From contig JACPNV010000040.1 of NCBI GenBank assembly GCA_016185305.1, positions 92,668-156,667 of the forward strand: a stretch of DNA of 64,000 nucleotides, written 5' to 3'. The translations under genes and the position numbers were made by a program. Each line of letters starts with the position of its first letter. Within the stretch, counting starts at the first letter, position 1. A model generated the notes under the pieces. That model was not told the DNA's origin and searched no databases. It worked only from the letters and a program-made list of their open reading frames with translations. The DNA comes from Actinomycetota bacterium (GTDB lineage: Bacteria > Actinomycetota > Acidimicrobiia > Acidimicrobiales > Acidimicrobilacustridaceae). Shown piece by piece: positions 42,177 through 53,078 of this stretch.

Positions 42177-43616
42177 GTGAGCAACGAGATGATCGACCAG
42201 ATGCTCGACCCAGTGATCGATCACGTCGACATGACCATGCCGGCGGCCTTCGTGTGGGACTACGACGACCGCCGTCCCCGGCTCACCCGGCTGTACGAGA
42301 AGTCCAAGGTCAGCCAGTGGAACGCGAGCACCGACATCGACTGGACGATTCCGTTCGACATCTCGGCGTTGAACCACGACGACCCCCGGTTCGCCGCCAT
42401 GCAGTTCGACAAGGACGCCAGCACCGACCCGGTGCACGCGTTCATGAGCGCGAGCGAGGCCAACGCCCGCGAGATGGCCCGGCACGATCACGCGTGGCTG
42501 GTGAGCCAGTTCATGCACGGCGAGCAAGGGGCACTCGTCGCCACCGCCAAGATCTGCGCTGGTGCCGAGAGCATCGACGACAAGTACTACGCCGCCCAGC
42601 AGGTGGCCGACGAGGCCCGGCACGTGGAGGCCTACCAGAAGTACCTCGACCTCTGCGAGCTCGACTACCCCATCACGACCTCGCTGCACGCCCTGCTCGA
42701 CGACGTGCTCGGGCACCGGCACATCGACATGACCTTCCTCGGCATGCAGATCCTCGTCGAGGGTGTGGCGCTCGCCGCGTTCAGCCTCGGCGACGCGCTG
42801 ATGGGCAACCCGGTCATCGCGCAGGTGACCGACCTCGTGCGCAAAGACGAGGCGCGGCACGTGGCCTTCGGCGTCCTCAGCCTGCAGGGTCGCTACCACG
42901 ACATGGACCCCATCGACCTGGCCGAACGCGAAGAGTTCGTGCTCGAAGCGTGCGCCCTCATGCGCGATCGCTTCGTGCCGGTGCAGGTGTGGGAGCACTT
43001 CGGCTTCGATGTCGACCAGGCCAAGGCCGCGTTCCTCGACTCACCCGACATGGCCGCCTTTCGATCGCTCATGTTCTCCAAGGTCGTGCCCAACCTGCGA
43101 AAGCTCGGCCTGCTGACGCCGAAGGTGCGCGAGGGCTTCGAGCAGCTCGGCATCTTGCGCTACGAGCGCTACGTCGACTCAGCCACCGAAGCGGGCGAGC
43201 TCGACCCCGACGACGGGGAAGCCGACACCGCCGACCCGCTCACCGCGCTGCGGCTGTCGCTCGGCACCGTCGAGCAGATCGCCCCCGAACCGGTGCTCAT
43301 GGTGCTGGCCAACCTCGCCGAGCCCCAGCGACTCGCCCAGATCGAGCCGGCCAGCATCCGCATCAACGTCACCAACGAGTCGGCACCACCGTCGACGGAA
43401 TGGGCCGGCGACTGGCTCGTGAACGTCGGCCCTGGCGGCGTGCAGTATGCGCCGACCAAGCCGGGCGAACCGGCCGACGTCACGCTCACGATGGACGTCG
43501 GGACGTGGACCGACATCATCAGCGGTCGGGTCACCGCACCCGCCGCGGTGCTGAACGGCCAGGTTGCACTGGAGGGCGATGTGGCCAAGGCGCTCGCGCT
43601 GGAAGCGTTCCTGTGA
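42177..43616 (+). CDS. Ferritin-like diiron protein with C-terminal SCP2 sterol-carrier domain
   Basis: 479 residues from GTG 42177, with TAGGGGGA upstream. Residues about 60-330 form a ferritin-like four-helix diiron domain with carboxylate/histidine ligand motifs MHGEQGALVAT, ADEARHVEAYQ, EGVALAAF and RKDEARHVAFG, as in diiron oxygenases and R2-like proteins. Residues about 355-479 resemble the SCP2 sterol-transfer domain (SIRINVTNES, ADVTLTMDVGTWTDIISGR). The fusion suggests a lipid held by SCP2 is oxidised by the diiron centre; this is inference. The GTGA overlap couples it to the kinase gene. Confidence 0.82.
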   Translation: MSNEMIDQMLDPVIDHVDMTMPAAFVWDYDDRRPRLTRLYEKSKVSQWNASTDIDWTIPFDISALNHDDPRFAAMQFDKDASTDPVHAFMSASEANAREMARHDHAWLVSQFMHGEQGALVATAKICAGAESIDDKYYAAQQVADEARHVEAYQKYLDLCELDYPITTSLHALLDDVLGHRHIDMTFLGMQILVEGVALAAFSLGDALMGNPVIAQVTDLVRKDEARHVAFGVLSLQGRYHDMDPIDLAEREEFVLEACALMRDRFVPVQVWEHFGFDVDQAKAAFLDSPDMAAFRSLMFSKVVPNLRKLGLLTPKVREGFEQLGILRYERYVDSATEAGELDPDDGEADTADPLTALRLSLGTVEQIAPEPVLMVLANLAEPQRLAQIEPASIRINVTNESAPPSTEWAGDWLVNVGPGGVQYAPTKPGEPADVTLTMDVGTWTDIISGRVTAPAAVLNGQVALEGDVAKALALEAFL

Positions 43617-45127
43617 CGGCGACCGCGACGGTTCCGGCGGAACTGGACGCGCCCGCCGCCGCGAACGCGTTGAGCACCGGGCCGAAGCTGGTGATCCGGT
43701 CGATCACGCTGCCGACGCCGACCAAGAGCGACGTCCGCCGGCGGCTCCGGCAGGCGGTGCGGGTGACGGCCCGCCGCCTCGGCCCGCTGTTCGGTCTCGC
43801 CGCGCGGCGCCAGCCGGTCAGCAACGCCGAGATCGCCGAAGCGCTGCGGAAGATGTTCGACGACATGGGGGGAACGTTCTCCAAGTTCGGCCAGCTCATC
43901 GGGTCGGCGCCCAGCCTGTTCGGTGACGACGTCGCCGGCGCGTTCCGTTCGACGCTCGACGATGTCGTGCCGATCCCGTTCCACGACGTGAAGCTCGCGG
44001 TCGAGGACGAGTTCGGTCTCCCGATGTCACAGCTCTTCTCGGCCTTCGACGAGGAGCCCATCGCCGCGGCATCGCTCGCGGCCGTGCACCGGGCTGTCCT
44101 GCCCGACGGTCGCGTGGTAGCCGTGAAGGTCCTCCGCCCCGGCATCGAGTACAAGATGGCCGTCGACCTCGCGGTCATGCACCCGCTGTTCGACTTCCTG
44201 GGCCACCAGGTCGCCATCGGTGTGCTCGGCGAGTTCCCGGCGCTCATCAGCGGCCTTCAGGAGCAGCTCTCCGAAGAGCTCGACCTACGCAACGAAGCGC
44301 GCTCGATGCGGTGGTTCGAGCATCTCTGCCAGGTGCTCGAGCTCGACCGGCTCGAGATCCCGCTGCCGATCGACGGCTACGCCGGCAAGCGCGTGCTGGC
44401 GATGACCTTCGTCGACGGCGTTCCGGTCGACGACGTCGAGGCGATCGCGGCGCAGGGGGTCGATCCTGCTCCCCTCGTGCAGGACTGCGTCAAGGCCTGG
44501 TTCGCCTCCGCGCTCTGCACCGGCGCCTTCCACGGCGACGTCCATGCCGGCAACGTCATGATCACCACCGACGGCAAGCTCGGTGTCCTCGACTGGGGCA
44601 TCGTCGGCCGCTTCGACGCCGACACCCAGATCTTCTTCCGGCGGGTGATCGAAGGCGCGATGGGCGACGAGTCTGCGTGGGTCGACGTCTGGAAGTACGC
44701 CGAGGCCGCTTCGGGCCCTGGTCTCCAGGAGTCGTTGGGCCTGACCGACGAGCAGATGATCACGGTCGTGCGCATGCAGGTCGAGCCCATCTTCCACCGC
44801 CCGTTCGGGGAGGTGAAGCTGTCCGACATGATCATGACCACCGAGACCATGCGCGACATGGTCGGCGCCGGCGACAGCGACGCCCCCCAACGCCGCAACC
44901 CGTACCAGCGCTGGCGGTCTGAGCGGCAGTTCCGCCGCGACCAGCGCGACTCGGGCGTGCGCGAGACCAGCTTCGATCGCAGCATGTTCCTGCTCGGCAA
45001 GCAGCTCGTGTACTTCGAGCGCTACGGCAGGCTCTTCCTCCCCGACACGCCGCTGCTGTGGGACCGCTCCGCCTTCGAGCGCCTGCTCGCCGAACCGGTG
45101 GTCATCGCCGAGGTCCCTTTCGAATGA
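43613..45127 (+). CDS. ABC1/UbiB (AarF) family atypical kinase
   Basis: 504 residues. Diagnostic ABC1 motifs are present: the N-terminal KFGQLIGSAPSLF (KxGQ motif), SLAAVHRAVLPDGRVVAVKVLRPG with the ATP-site lysine, EELDLRNEARSM, and FHGDVHAGNVMI followed by LDWG for metal binding. Family members support ubiquinone synthesis or lipid handling through ATPase activity. Coupling to a diiron lipid protein and to TetR suggests a shared pathway. Start GTG 43613 overlaps the preceding stop; the open frame further upstream is a shadow of the diiron gene. Confidence 0.9.
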   Translation: MTATATVPAELDAPAAANALSTGPKLVIRSITLPTPTKSDVRRRLRQAVRVTARRLGPLFGLAARRQPVSNAEIAEALRKMFDDMGGTFSKFGQLIGSAPSLFGDDVAGAFRSTLDDVVPIPFHDVKLAVEDEFGLPMSQLFSAFDEEPIAAASLAAVHRAVLPDGRVVAVKVLRPGIEYKMAVDLAVMHPLFDFLGHQVAIGVLGEFPALISGLQEQLSEELDLRNEARSMRWFEHLCQVLELDRLEIPLPIDGYAGKRVLAMTFVDGVPVDDVEAIAAQGVDPAPLVQDCVKAWFASALCTGAFHGDVHAGNVMITTDGKLGVLDWGIVGRFDADTQIFFRRVIEGAMGDESAWVDVWKYAEAASGPGLQESLGLTDEQMITVVRMQVEPIFHRPFGEVKLSDMIMTTETMRDMVGAGDSDAPQRRNPYQRWRSERQFRRDQRDSGVRETSFDRSMFLLGKQLVYFERYGRLFLPDTPLLWDRSAFERLLAEPVVIAEVPFE

Positions 45128-45140
45128 TCCGAGAGCTCCC

Positions 45141-45809
45141 ATGCCGAAGGTGAGCGACGAGCACAAAGACGCCGTGCGCCGGCGCATCATGGACGCCGCG
45201 CTCACCTGTCTCATGCGCAACGGCTACCACGGCATCACGACACGCGAGCTGCTCGCCGAGGCCGACCTCTCGACCGGAACGTTCTACAACTACTTCGCCA
45301 CCAAGGAACACCTCTACGAAGCGTTGGCCGAGGAGCTGCTGACCGAAGACCTCGAGCGGCTGCGCGAGTCGGGCTTCGAGGGAAAGGGCACGGGCTACGG
45401 CTTGCTTCGCTTCCTGTCCGACTACGCGCTGGTCGACCCAGAAGCGGCCGTGGCGGTGTCGAGCTTCCGGGGCCGGATGCAGACCAACGCCGATGCCCAC
45501 GAGGCGATCGACCGACTCAACCGGTTCGTGGTCGACGAGTTCACGCCGCTCGTGGAGAAGGCCAAGGCCGACGGCTTCCTCCGCGACGACCTCGACGCCG
45601 AAGCCGTCGTCGAGCTGCTCGACATCGTCTGGGACGGGCTCGGCCGGCGCGAAGCGACTGGCACGTTCCAGACCAGCTACCGCCGCATCGGCGACACCGT
45701 GCTGAAGGTCCTGTTGCAGGGCATCCTCGCCGACCCAGGTGCCGTCGATCCGGCCGAGACCGAACCCCGCCCGGTCCCACCCAACCCGAAGTACGACAAG
45801 CGGCGCTGA
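45141..45809 (+). CDS. TetR-family transcriptional regulator
   Basis: 222 residues. The N-terminal helix-turn-helix reads RRIMDAALTCLMRNGYHGITTRELLAEADLSTGTFYNYFATKEHLYEAL, a canonical TetR DNA-binding domain. The C-terminal ligand domain cannot be assigned. It is third in the diiron-SCP2/UbiB operon, 13 bases after the kinase gene, so it may regulate its own operon through the palindrome at 42139. Its stop codon abuts the stop of the convergent TetR gene with no base between. Confidence 0.93.
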   Translation: MPKVSDEHKDAVRRRIMDAALTCLMRNGYHGITTRELLAEADLSTGTFYNYFATKEHLYEALAEELLTEDLERLRESGFEGKGTGYGLLRFLSDYALVDPEAAVAVSSFRGRMQTNADAHEAIDRLNRFVVDEFTPLVEKAKADGFLRDDLDAEAVVELLDIVWDGLGRREATGTFQTSYRRIGDTVLKVLLQGILADPGAVDPAETEPRPVPPNPKYDKRR

Positions 45810-46412
45810 CTACTCGGGGGCCAAGACGCTGGCGATCTCGGCGGCTCGCTTCTTGAAGAGCTTCGCCCGATCGTTCGACTTCAAGGGCAGGTACTCGATG
45901 AAGAACCCGTAGATCGTGCCTCGCAGCACGCGCGCGGTCACGGTTCGATCTCCTGGGAGGTCGGCGATGAGCCCGTCGAGCCACCGATCGAGCATCGCCT
46001 CGAACGCCGCGCTCAACGTGGCCGCAGAGGACAGCACCTCCTCGTCGCCCCGCAAGCTCTCACCCAGCAAGAGGCGCCAGATGTCCTCCTGCTCGCTCAT
46101 CTGCTCCCAGATCCAGGTGACCAGCGCGGCGAGCCGGGCGCCGGCCGAGGCGCCAGGGTCGAGCGGTGGACGTTCCGAGAGCAGTCGCTCCTCGTAGCCG
46201 CGCTGGCCGATGACCTGGCTCAGCAGATCGGCCTTGGACGGGAAGTAGTGGTAGATGGTGGCGACGTTGAGCCCGCACGCCTGGGCGAGCCGGCGCATGC
46301 TCATGGCATGCACACCGTGCTCGGACATGAGCCGCAGGGCGATCTCGAGGATGCGATCGCGCTGGCTGCCGACTGGCTCGGTCTCCGGATCGGCAGCGGC
46401 GGCGCGGGTCAT
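45810..46412 (-). CDS. TetR-family transcriptional regulator
   Basis: 200 residues. DNA-binding domain: RDRILEIALRLMSEHGVHAMSMRRLAQACGLNVATIYHYFPSKADLLSQVI. It is downstream of the P450 gene with an ATGA overlap and so is cotranscribed with it. The two TetR proteins at this convergence are not close copies of each other outside the helix-turn-helix. Ligand unknown; a hydrophobic molecule linked to the P450 is plausible. Confidence 0.93.
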   Translation of the reverse strand: MTRAAAADPETEPVGSQRDRILEIALRLMSEHGVHAMSMRRLAQACGLNVATIYHYFPSKADLLSQVIGQRGYEERLLSERPPLDPGASAGARLAALVTWIWEQMSEQEDIWRLLLGESLRGDEEVLSSAATLSAAFEAMLDRWLDGLIADLPGDRTVTARVLRGTIYGFFIEYLPLKSNDRAKLFKKRAAEIASVLAPE

Positions 46413-47656
46413 GTCGCGGCCGGCGTGAAGACCGCGGGAAGGTGCTCGATGGCGAGCACCAGCGCGTTGTCGGACCGCTCGATGCCCGCGTCGCCTTTCA
46501 CCCGGATGTCGCGCAGCCGGCGGAACAGCTCCTCGAACACGAGCGTGATCTCGAGCTTGGCCAGGTTGGCACCCAGGCAGAAGTGCGGACCGATGCCGAA
46601 CCCGAGGTGCGGGTTGGGGTCACGATCGATCTGGAACTCGTCGGGGTCGTCGAACACGCGGTCATCGCGGTTGGCCGACTGGTACAGCAACAGGACCTTG
46701 TCGCCCTCCTTCAGGTTCTTGCCGTGAAGCACATGATCGCGTGTGACGGTGCGGCTGAAGCTGATCACGGGCGAGACGAACCGGACGATCTCGTCCGCGG
46801 CCAGCTCGGTGAGCTCGGGGTTGTCGAGCAGCTTCTGCTTCTGGTCGGGGAAGTCGCTGAACGCCTTCAACCCGCCCGTGATGGCGTTGCGCGTGGTCTC
46901 GTTGCCGGCGATGAGCAAGATCACGAGGAACATCAACAGCTCGTCGCTGGTGAGCTCGTCGAGACCTTCCACTGCGGTGGCTTCACCGGGGGCGAGCGCG
47001 CCCTCGTCGTAGGCGCCGATCAGGATCGAGATGAGATCTTCGCCCGGGTCGGCGCGCTTCTCCTCGATCACCGGGATGAGGTACTCGACGTACTCGCCGA
47101 ACGCTTCGGCAGCCGCGATGATGTGGGGATCGTCGGGGTCGTCGCTGTGACCGTCGCCCCCCATCATGCGGTCGCTCCACTTGTAGAGCCGGTCGCGGCC
47201 GTCGGGGCTGAGCCCCATCAGCTCGGCGATGACGATCAGCGGGACGTGCATGGCGAAGTCTTCGACGAAGTCGATCTCGCCCCGCTGCTGGATCTCGTCG
47301 ATGATCTGGTTCGACAGGTCGCGTATGCGAGGCTCGAGCCGCTTCACCTGCCGGGGCGTGAATCCCTTGTTGATCAGCCGGCGCTGGCGGGTGTGCTCGG
47401 GCTCGTCCATGGAGATGAGCGACATCGGTACCGCGACCTTCGGGCGCACCCCGTGCTTCGAGCAGTACAGGTCGGTAGTGCGGGAGATGTAGGCGACGTC
47501 TTCGTGCCGCGAGATCACCCACAGCTCGTTGCTGGCATCCCAGTAGCACGGGTCGTTGTCGCGGAGCCATCGGTAGGTCGCCCACGGGTCGTCATAGAGG
47601 CGCCCGTCGTTGGTGTCGATGTCGGGTGGGTCAAGCAGGTCGGTCACGCCCGCCAT
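46409..47656 (-). CDS. Cytochrome P450
   Basis: 415 residues. I-helix oxygen-activation motif LLIAGNETTRNAI, K-helix ExxR as DEIVRF, and heme-binding GFGIGPHFCLGANLA with the axial C360. Soluble, bacterial class I type needing ferredoxin and reductase, which are not encoded nearby. The substrate is probably a lipid or steroid-like compound, judged only from the neighbouring SCP2-domain gene and TetR regulators. Start choice is open: ATG 47656, ATG 47665 or TTG 47668; none has a clear Shine-Dalgarno, and the later one keeps the putative operator outside the coding sequence. Confidence 0.93.
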   Translation of the reverse strand: MAGVTDLLDPPDIDTNDGRLYDDPWATYRWLRDNDPCYWDASNELWVISRHEDVAYISRTTDLYCSKHGVRPKVAVPMSLISMDEPEHTRQRRLINKGFTPRQVKRLEPRIRDLSNQIIDEIQQRGEIDFVEDFAMHVPLIVIAELMGLSPDGRDRLYKWSDRMMGGDGHSDDPDDPHIIAAAEAFGEYVEYLIPVIEEKRADPGEDLISILIGAYDEGALAPGEATAVEGLDELTSDELLMFLVILLIAGNETTRNAITGGLKAFSDFPDQKQKLLDNPELTELAADEIVRFVSPVISFSRTVTRDHVLHGKNLKEGDKVLLLYQSANRDDRVFDDPDEFQIDRDPNPHLGFGIGPHFCLGANLAKLEITLVFEELFRRLRDIRVKGDAGIERSDNALVLAIEHLPAVFTPAAT

Positions 47657-47668
47657 TCTGACCATCAA

Positions 47669-47677
47669 ACGTTCGTT
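47669..47677. promoter_or_regulatory. Candidate operator half-site before the P450 operon
   Basis: ACGTTCGTT, identical to part of the palindrome at 42139-42155. It lies within a wider TGACC (47659-47663) and GGTCA (47679-47683) inverted pair. The left half of the TetR-like palindrome is degenerate here, so it may be a half-site or chance. Confidence 0.4.
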
Positions 47678-47699
47678 GGGTCAAGGGGCTGGGGAACAG

Positions 47700-49343
47700 C
47701 TAGCTCCTTTTCCAGAGGCCAGCGATCCAGGGCTTGGGCATGAAGCTGCCGAAGCCGGTCTCGCGAGCCGGGTTGAGACCACGGACGCTCGGCTGGGCCA
47801 CCAGGGCGTACGGCGTGTTGAACAGCCAGAGGTTGATCGCTTGCGCGTTGAGCAGTTCGACGGCCTTGGCGTACGCGGCTTGGCGCGTGGACGGGTCGGT
47901 CGCCTGCCTTCCGTCGTCGAACGCCTGGCTGAGCTGATCGTCCTTGATCTGGGTGAAGTTGATGTTGAGCTGGCCCTTCCCCACCGCCATCTTCTTGTGG
48001 AAGAAGTAGTAGTCCGAATCGGGGTCGGAATAGCCGTAGTTGCGCATGAGCGTGGCGCTCGTATCACCGGTCACCAGCCGGGTGATGAACGACGTCTGCT
48101 CGACGGTGTCGAGCTCGGCGGTGATGCCGGCCGCCTGCCACTGGGACTGCAACTGCTGAGCCATCGTCTGGTAGCTCAACTCGGGCAGCGTCGTCAGCTT
48201 GAATCGCAGCTCGGACGCGCCGGTCTCGCGCTTGTACGAGTCGAGCGCCTCTTTCGCCTTGGCGAGGTCGAAACCGATGACCGGAGCGGACGCGGTCTCT
48301 CGGCCCCAGCGCGTGTTGGCGGGGAACGGCGAGTTCGACATGCCCAGGTTGTTGCCCTGCTGGTTCGCGACCGCAGACCGATCGGTCGCGTACGCGACCG
48401 CCCGGCGGGCGTTGACGTTGTCGAAGGGCTTGTCGCCCGTGTTGAGCTGCACGAAGGTCTGCTCGCTCGTGTAGTCCTTCACCACGGTGAACTCGCTCGC
48501 GAGCGAGTCGATGTCTTCGGGACGCGTCGTCTCCATCATGTCGAGATCGCCCGTACGGAGTGACCCGGCCCGCTGGCCGCCATCGGTGATGACACGGAAC
48601 TCGATGCTGTCGAGATAGGGAAGCTGGCGTCCTTCGGGGTCTTTCTGCCAGTACCTGTCGAACCTCTTGGCAGTGAACTTCGAGTCCTGGATCCACTTCT
48701 CGAACTTGAACGGCCCGGTTCCGACTGGGTTGCTCTTGGAGCCCTGCGGGTCGCGGATCATCGACTCAGCCATCATCCATCCCGACCCGGCGGAGACCGC
48801 CGTTGGGTACGCGCCCCACGGCTGCGTGAGTTGCACCTCGACCGTCAACGGGTCCTTGACGATTATGTCCTTGAACAGCCCTTTTTGCGCGAGCGCGGAG
48901 AGCGCGCCCTCGCCTTGGCGGTAGAAGTCGAGGTTCTGCTTGACGACCTCAGCCGAGAGCGTCGTCCCGTCGTGGAACGCGATGTTGGGCTTGATCTTGA
49001 TCGTCCACACGTCGGCCTTGTCGTTGGGCGTCACCGACTCGGCGAGGTACGGCACGAACCCGCCGTCCTTGTCGATGTACATGAGGGGCTCCATGATCGA
49101 TGAGCCCACCAGCGTGCCGGCATCGGCCCATTGGGACAGCGCCGGGTTCCAACCGTTGGTCTCGGCGGTGAGCCCGATCACCATGCTCCCGCCGGGAGTC
49201 GGCGTCTCCTTGGCCTCCGGTGAGTTGTCCGCGATCGTTGCCGCGCTCTGGTTTGCACTCGAGCCGCTGCTGGAGCACGCAGCCGCAAGCGCGAGCAACA
49301 CCACGACAGGTACCGCTCGAACCACCACGATTGGTCGACGCAC
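47700..49343 (-). CDS. Peptide/nickel-type ABC transporter substrate-binding lipoprotein
   Basis: 547 residues from GTG 49343, which has GAAGGGGG upstream. A lipoprotein signal with lipobox ALAAAC precedes SSSGSSANQSAAT. SBP_bac_5 (family 5) features follow: GGSMVIGLTAETNGWNPAL, PYLAESVTPND, TIKIKPNIAFHDGTTLSAEVV, VGTGPFKFEKW and NVNARRAVAYATDR. It binds oligopeptides or similar solutes outside the membrane. No permease or ATPase gene lies beside it, so it is an orphan binding protein in this window. Confidence 0.92.
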   Translation of the reverse strand: MRRPIVVVRAVPVVVLLALAAACSSSGSSANQSAATIADNSPEAKETPTPGGSMVIGLTAETNGWNPALSQWADAGTLVGSSIMEPLMYIDKDGGFVPYLAESVTPNDKADVWTIKIKPNIAFHDGTTLSAEVVKQNLDFYRQGEGALSALAQKGLFKDIIVKDPLTVEVQLTQPWGAYPTAVSAGSGWMMAESMIRDPQGSKSNPVGTGPFKFEKWIQDSKFTAKRFDRYWQKDPEGRQLPYLDSIEFRVITDGGQRAGSLRTGDLDMMETTRPEDIDSLASEFTVVKDYTSEQTFVQLNTGDKPFDNVNARRAVAYATDRSAVANQQGNNLGMSNSPFPANTRWGRETASAPVIGFDLAKAKEALDSYKRETGASELRFKLTTLPELSYQTMAQQLQSQWQAAGITAELDTVEQTSFITRLVTGDTSATLMRNYGYSDPDSDYYFFHKKMAVGKGQLNINFTQIKDDQLSQAFDDGRQATDPSTRQAAYAKAVELLNAQAINLWLFNTPYALVAQPSVRGLNPARETGFGSFMPKPWIAGLWKRS

Positions 49344-49537
49344 AGTCGAGCCCCCTTCGCTTGCTCTCGATGTCGACTTGGCCTTCCCAACACGCCGGCT
49401 CGGTGGCCGCCGTGTCCCGTCGGGCACAGTAGTAGAACTCGTTCTCGCGCGCGGTCTGGGCACCGCTGGAATGCTCCGGGCGCTCCTGGAGTTGAGCCCG
49501 GTAATCCCGTAATCATGCTTTCCGGATGGAGACGCCG

Positions 49538-51895
<2,358 letters not shown>

Positions 51896-51919
51896 CCACC
51901 CACGCTCTACGGTGGGCTG

Positions 51920-52189
51920 ATGAGCGTGGGCGAGTTCGCATGGGTGACGCTCGTGGTCGCCGTGTCCTCGCTTCCCCTCGCCCTGTCGGTCTGGGCATTG
52001 CTCGACGTGGCCCGGCGCCCTGCGTGGGCGTGGGGCCTCAGTGGACGCGACCGCGTGCTCTGGCTGTTCGCGATCCTGGCCGGCATCTTGTGCGTGCCGG
52101 TCGGGGTGATGCTCTCAGCTTGGTACCTGCTCCGCGTCCGCCCGGTCGTGGCGGGCGTCGAGCGCGGGCGCATCCCCGAGATCGGCTGA
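51920..52189 (+). CDS. Small two-helix membrane protein
   Basis: 89 residues with hydrophobic helices at about 7-28 and 46-70, separated by a basic loop (RRPAWAWGLSGRDR), and a short polar tail. No family recognised. Its 3' end overlaps the 3' end of the convergent GT2 gene by 75 bases, which is long for two real genes, so one end may be misassigned or the overlap is genuine. Confidence 0.55.
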   Translation: MSVGEFAWVTLVVAVSSLPLALSVWALLDVARRPAWAWGLSGRDRVLWLFAILAGILCVPVGVMLSAWYLLRVRPVVAGVERGRIPEIG

Positions 52190-53056
52190 AGCGAGCAGCA
52201 GGCTCGGCGGCGGGCCGTAGCGGCCGCGCAGGAAGTCGAGCATGCCGAGTGCCCGCCCCGTCGACGAGAACAGCCACGCCCGGCTGGACGGTTGGGCCAT
52301 CCCTCGCAACAGCTGCCAGCCCGCGATGTTGAAGCGGATGAAGGCGTGGTAGCTCCCGGAGTGCTCGCGGACGAGCAGCAGGGTGTTGCGATGCATGAGG
52401 TAGTCGACCGCCGGGCTCCCCGAACGCATGGTGGGATTGTGGACGCGTGCGCCGCGCACCAGGCCGACCTCCCAGCCGGCCTTCTTGGCCCGCAGGCCGA
52501 GATCGGCTTCTTCGCAGTAGGCGAAGAAGCGCTCGTCGAACAGGCCGATGTCGACAAGGCACTGCCGGCGGGCGATGAGCAACGTGCCGTGCGGGTAGTC
52601 GGCCGGCTCCCAGCCCTCCCCCACCTCCGCCGGCTTGGTCATGCCGCCGAAGTACGGATCGACCACGGGTGTCTCGCCGTCGCCCACGTCCGCGCACGCC
52701 AGGCCGGCATGGGGCTGCGCCTCGGCCGCGGCGACCAACGTCGCGAGCGTGCCCGGCTCCGGGAGCGCGTCGTGGGGTGCGAGTGCGACCCAGTCGCCGT
52801 CACCGTGCCCGAGCCACCACCGGAAGCCGGCGTTGGCGGCCGGCCCGAAGCCGCTGTTGTGGCCTTGCGGGAGGACTCGCACGGTCCATTCCCGCGCGCG
52901 GATCTCGTCCTGCAGCCGGTCGAGCAGGGCCGCCTCGGACCCGTTGTCGACCACGACGAGCTCGACCGGGACGTCCTGCGCGAGGAACGCCTCGATCGAC
53001 CTCACACACCGCAGCGGCTGGTTCCAGTGCACGAGGACAACGGTGACGCGCTTCAT
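52115..53056 (-). CDS. Family 2 glycosyltransferase (rhamnosyltransferase-like)
   Basis: 313 residues. GT-A motifs: VTVVLVHWNQPLRCVRSIEAFL, ELVVVDNGSEAALLD, HNSGFGPAANAGF and ALAPHDALPEPGTL in place of the usual DxD. The FDERFFAYCEEADLGLRAKKAGW block is the acceptor/catalytic segment of rhamnosyl- and galactofuranosyl-type GT2 enzymes. It starts at ATG 53056, 22 bases after the conservon GTPase, so it may be cotranscribed with it. Confidence 0.87.
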   Translation of the reverse strand: MKRVTVVLVHWNQPLRCVRSIEAFLAQDVPVELVVVDNGSEAALLDRLQDEIRAREWTVRVLPQGHNSGFGPAANAGFRWWLGHGDGDWVALAPHDALPEPGTLATLVAAAEAQPHAGLACADVGDGETPVVDPYFGGMTKPAEVGEGWEPADYPHGTLLIARRQCLVDIGLFDERFFAYCEEADLGLRAKKAGWEVGLVRGARVHNPTMRSGSPAVDYLMHRNTLLLVREHSGSYHAFIRFNIAGWQLLRGMAQPSSRAWLFSSTGRALGMLDFLRGRYGPPPSLLLASADLGDAPALDARHDRADAEQVPS

Positions 53057-53078
53057 CGGCGCGAGAACGTAATCGCTG

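Noticed and set aside
42072-42998. Long minus-strand extension of the Gfo/Idh/MocA gene
   Set aside because: It is antisense to the diiron-SCP2 gene, and family similarity begins only at ATG 42071.
42254-43612. Plus-strand frame in front of the UbiB-like kinase
   Set aside because: It runs through the diiron-SCP2 gene in another frame and is arginine-rich shadow sequence; GTG 43613 is the kinase start.
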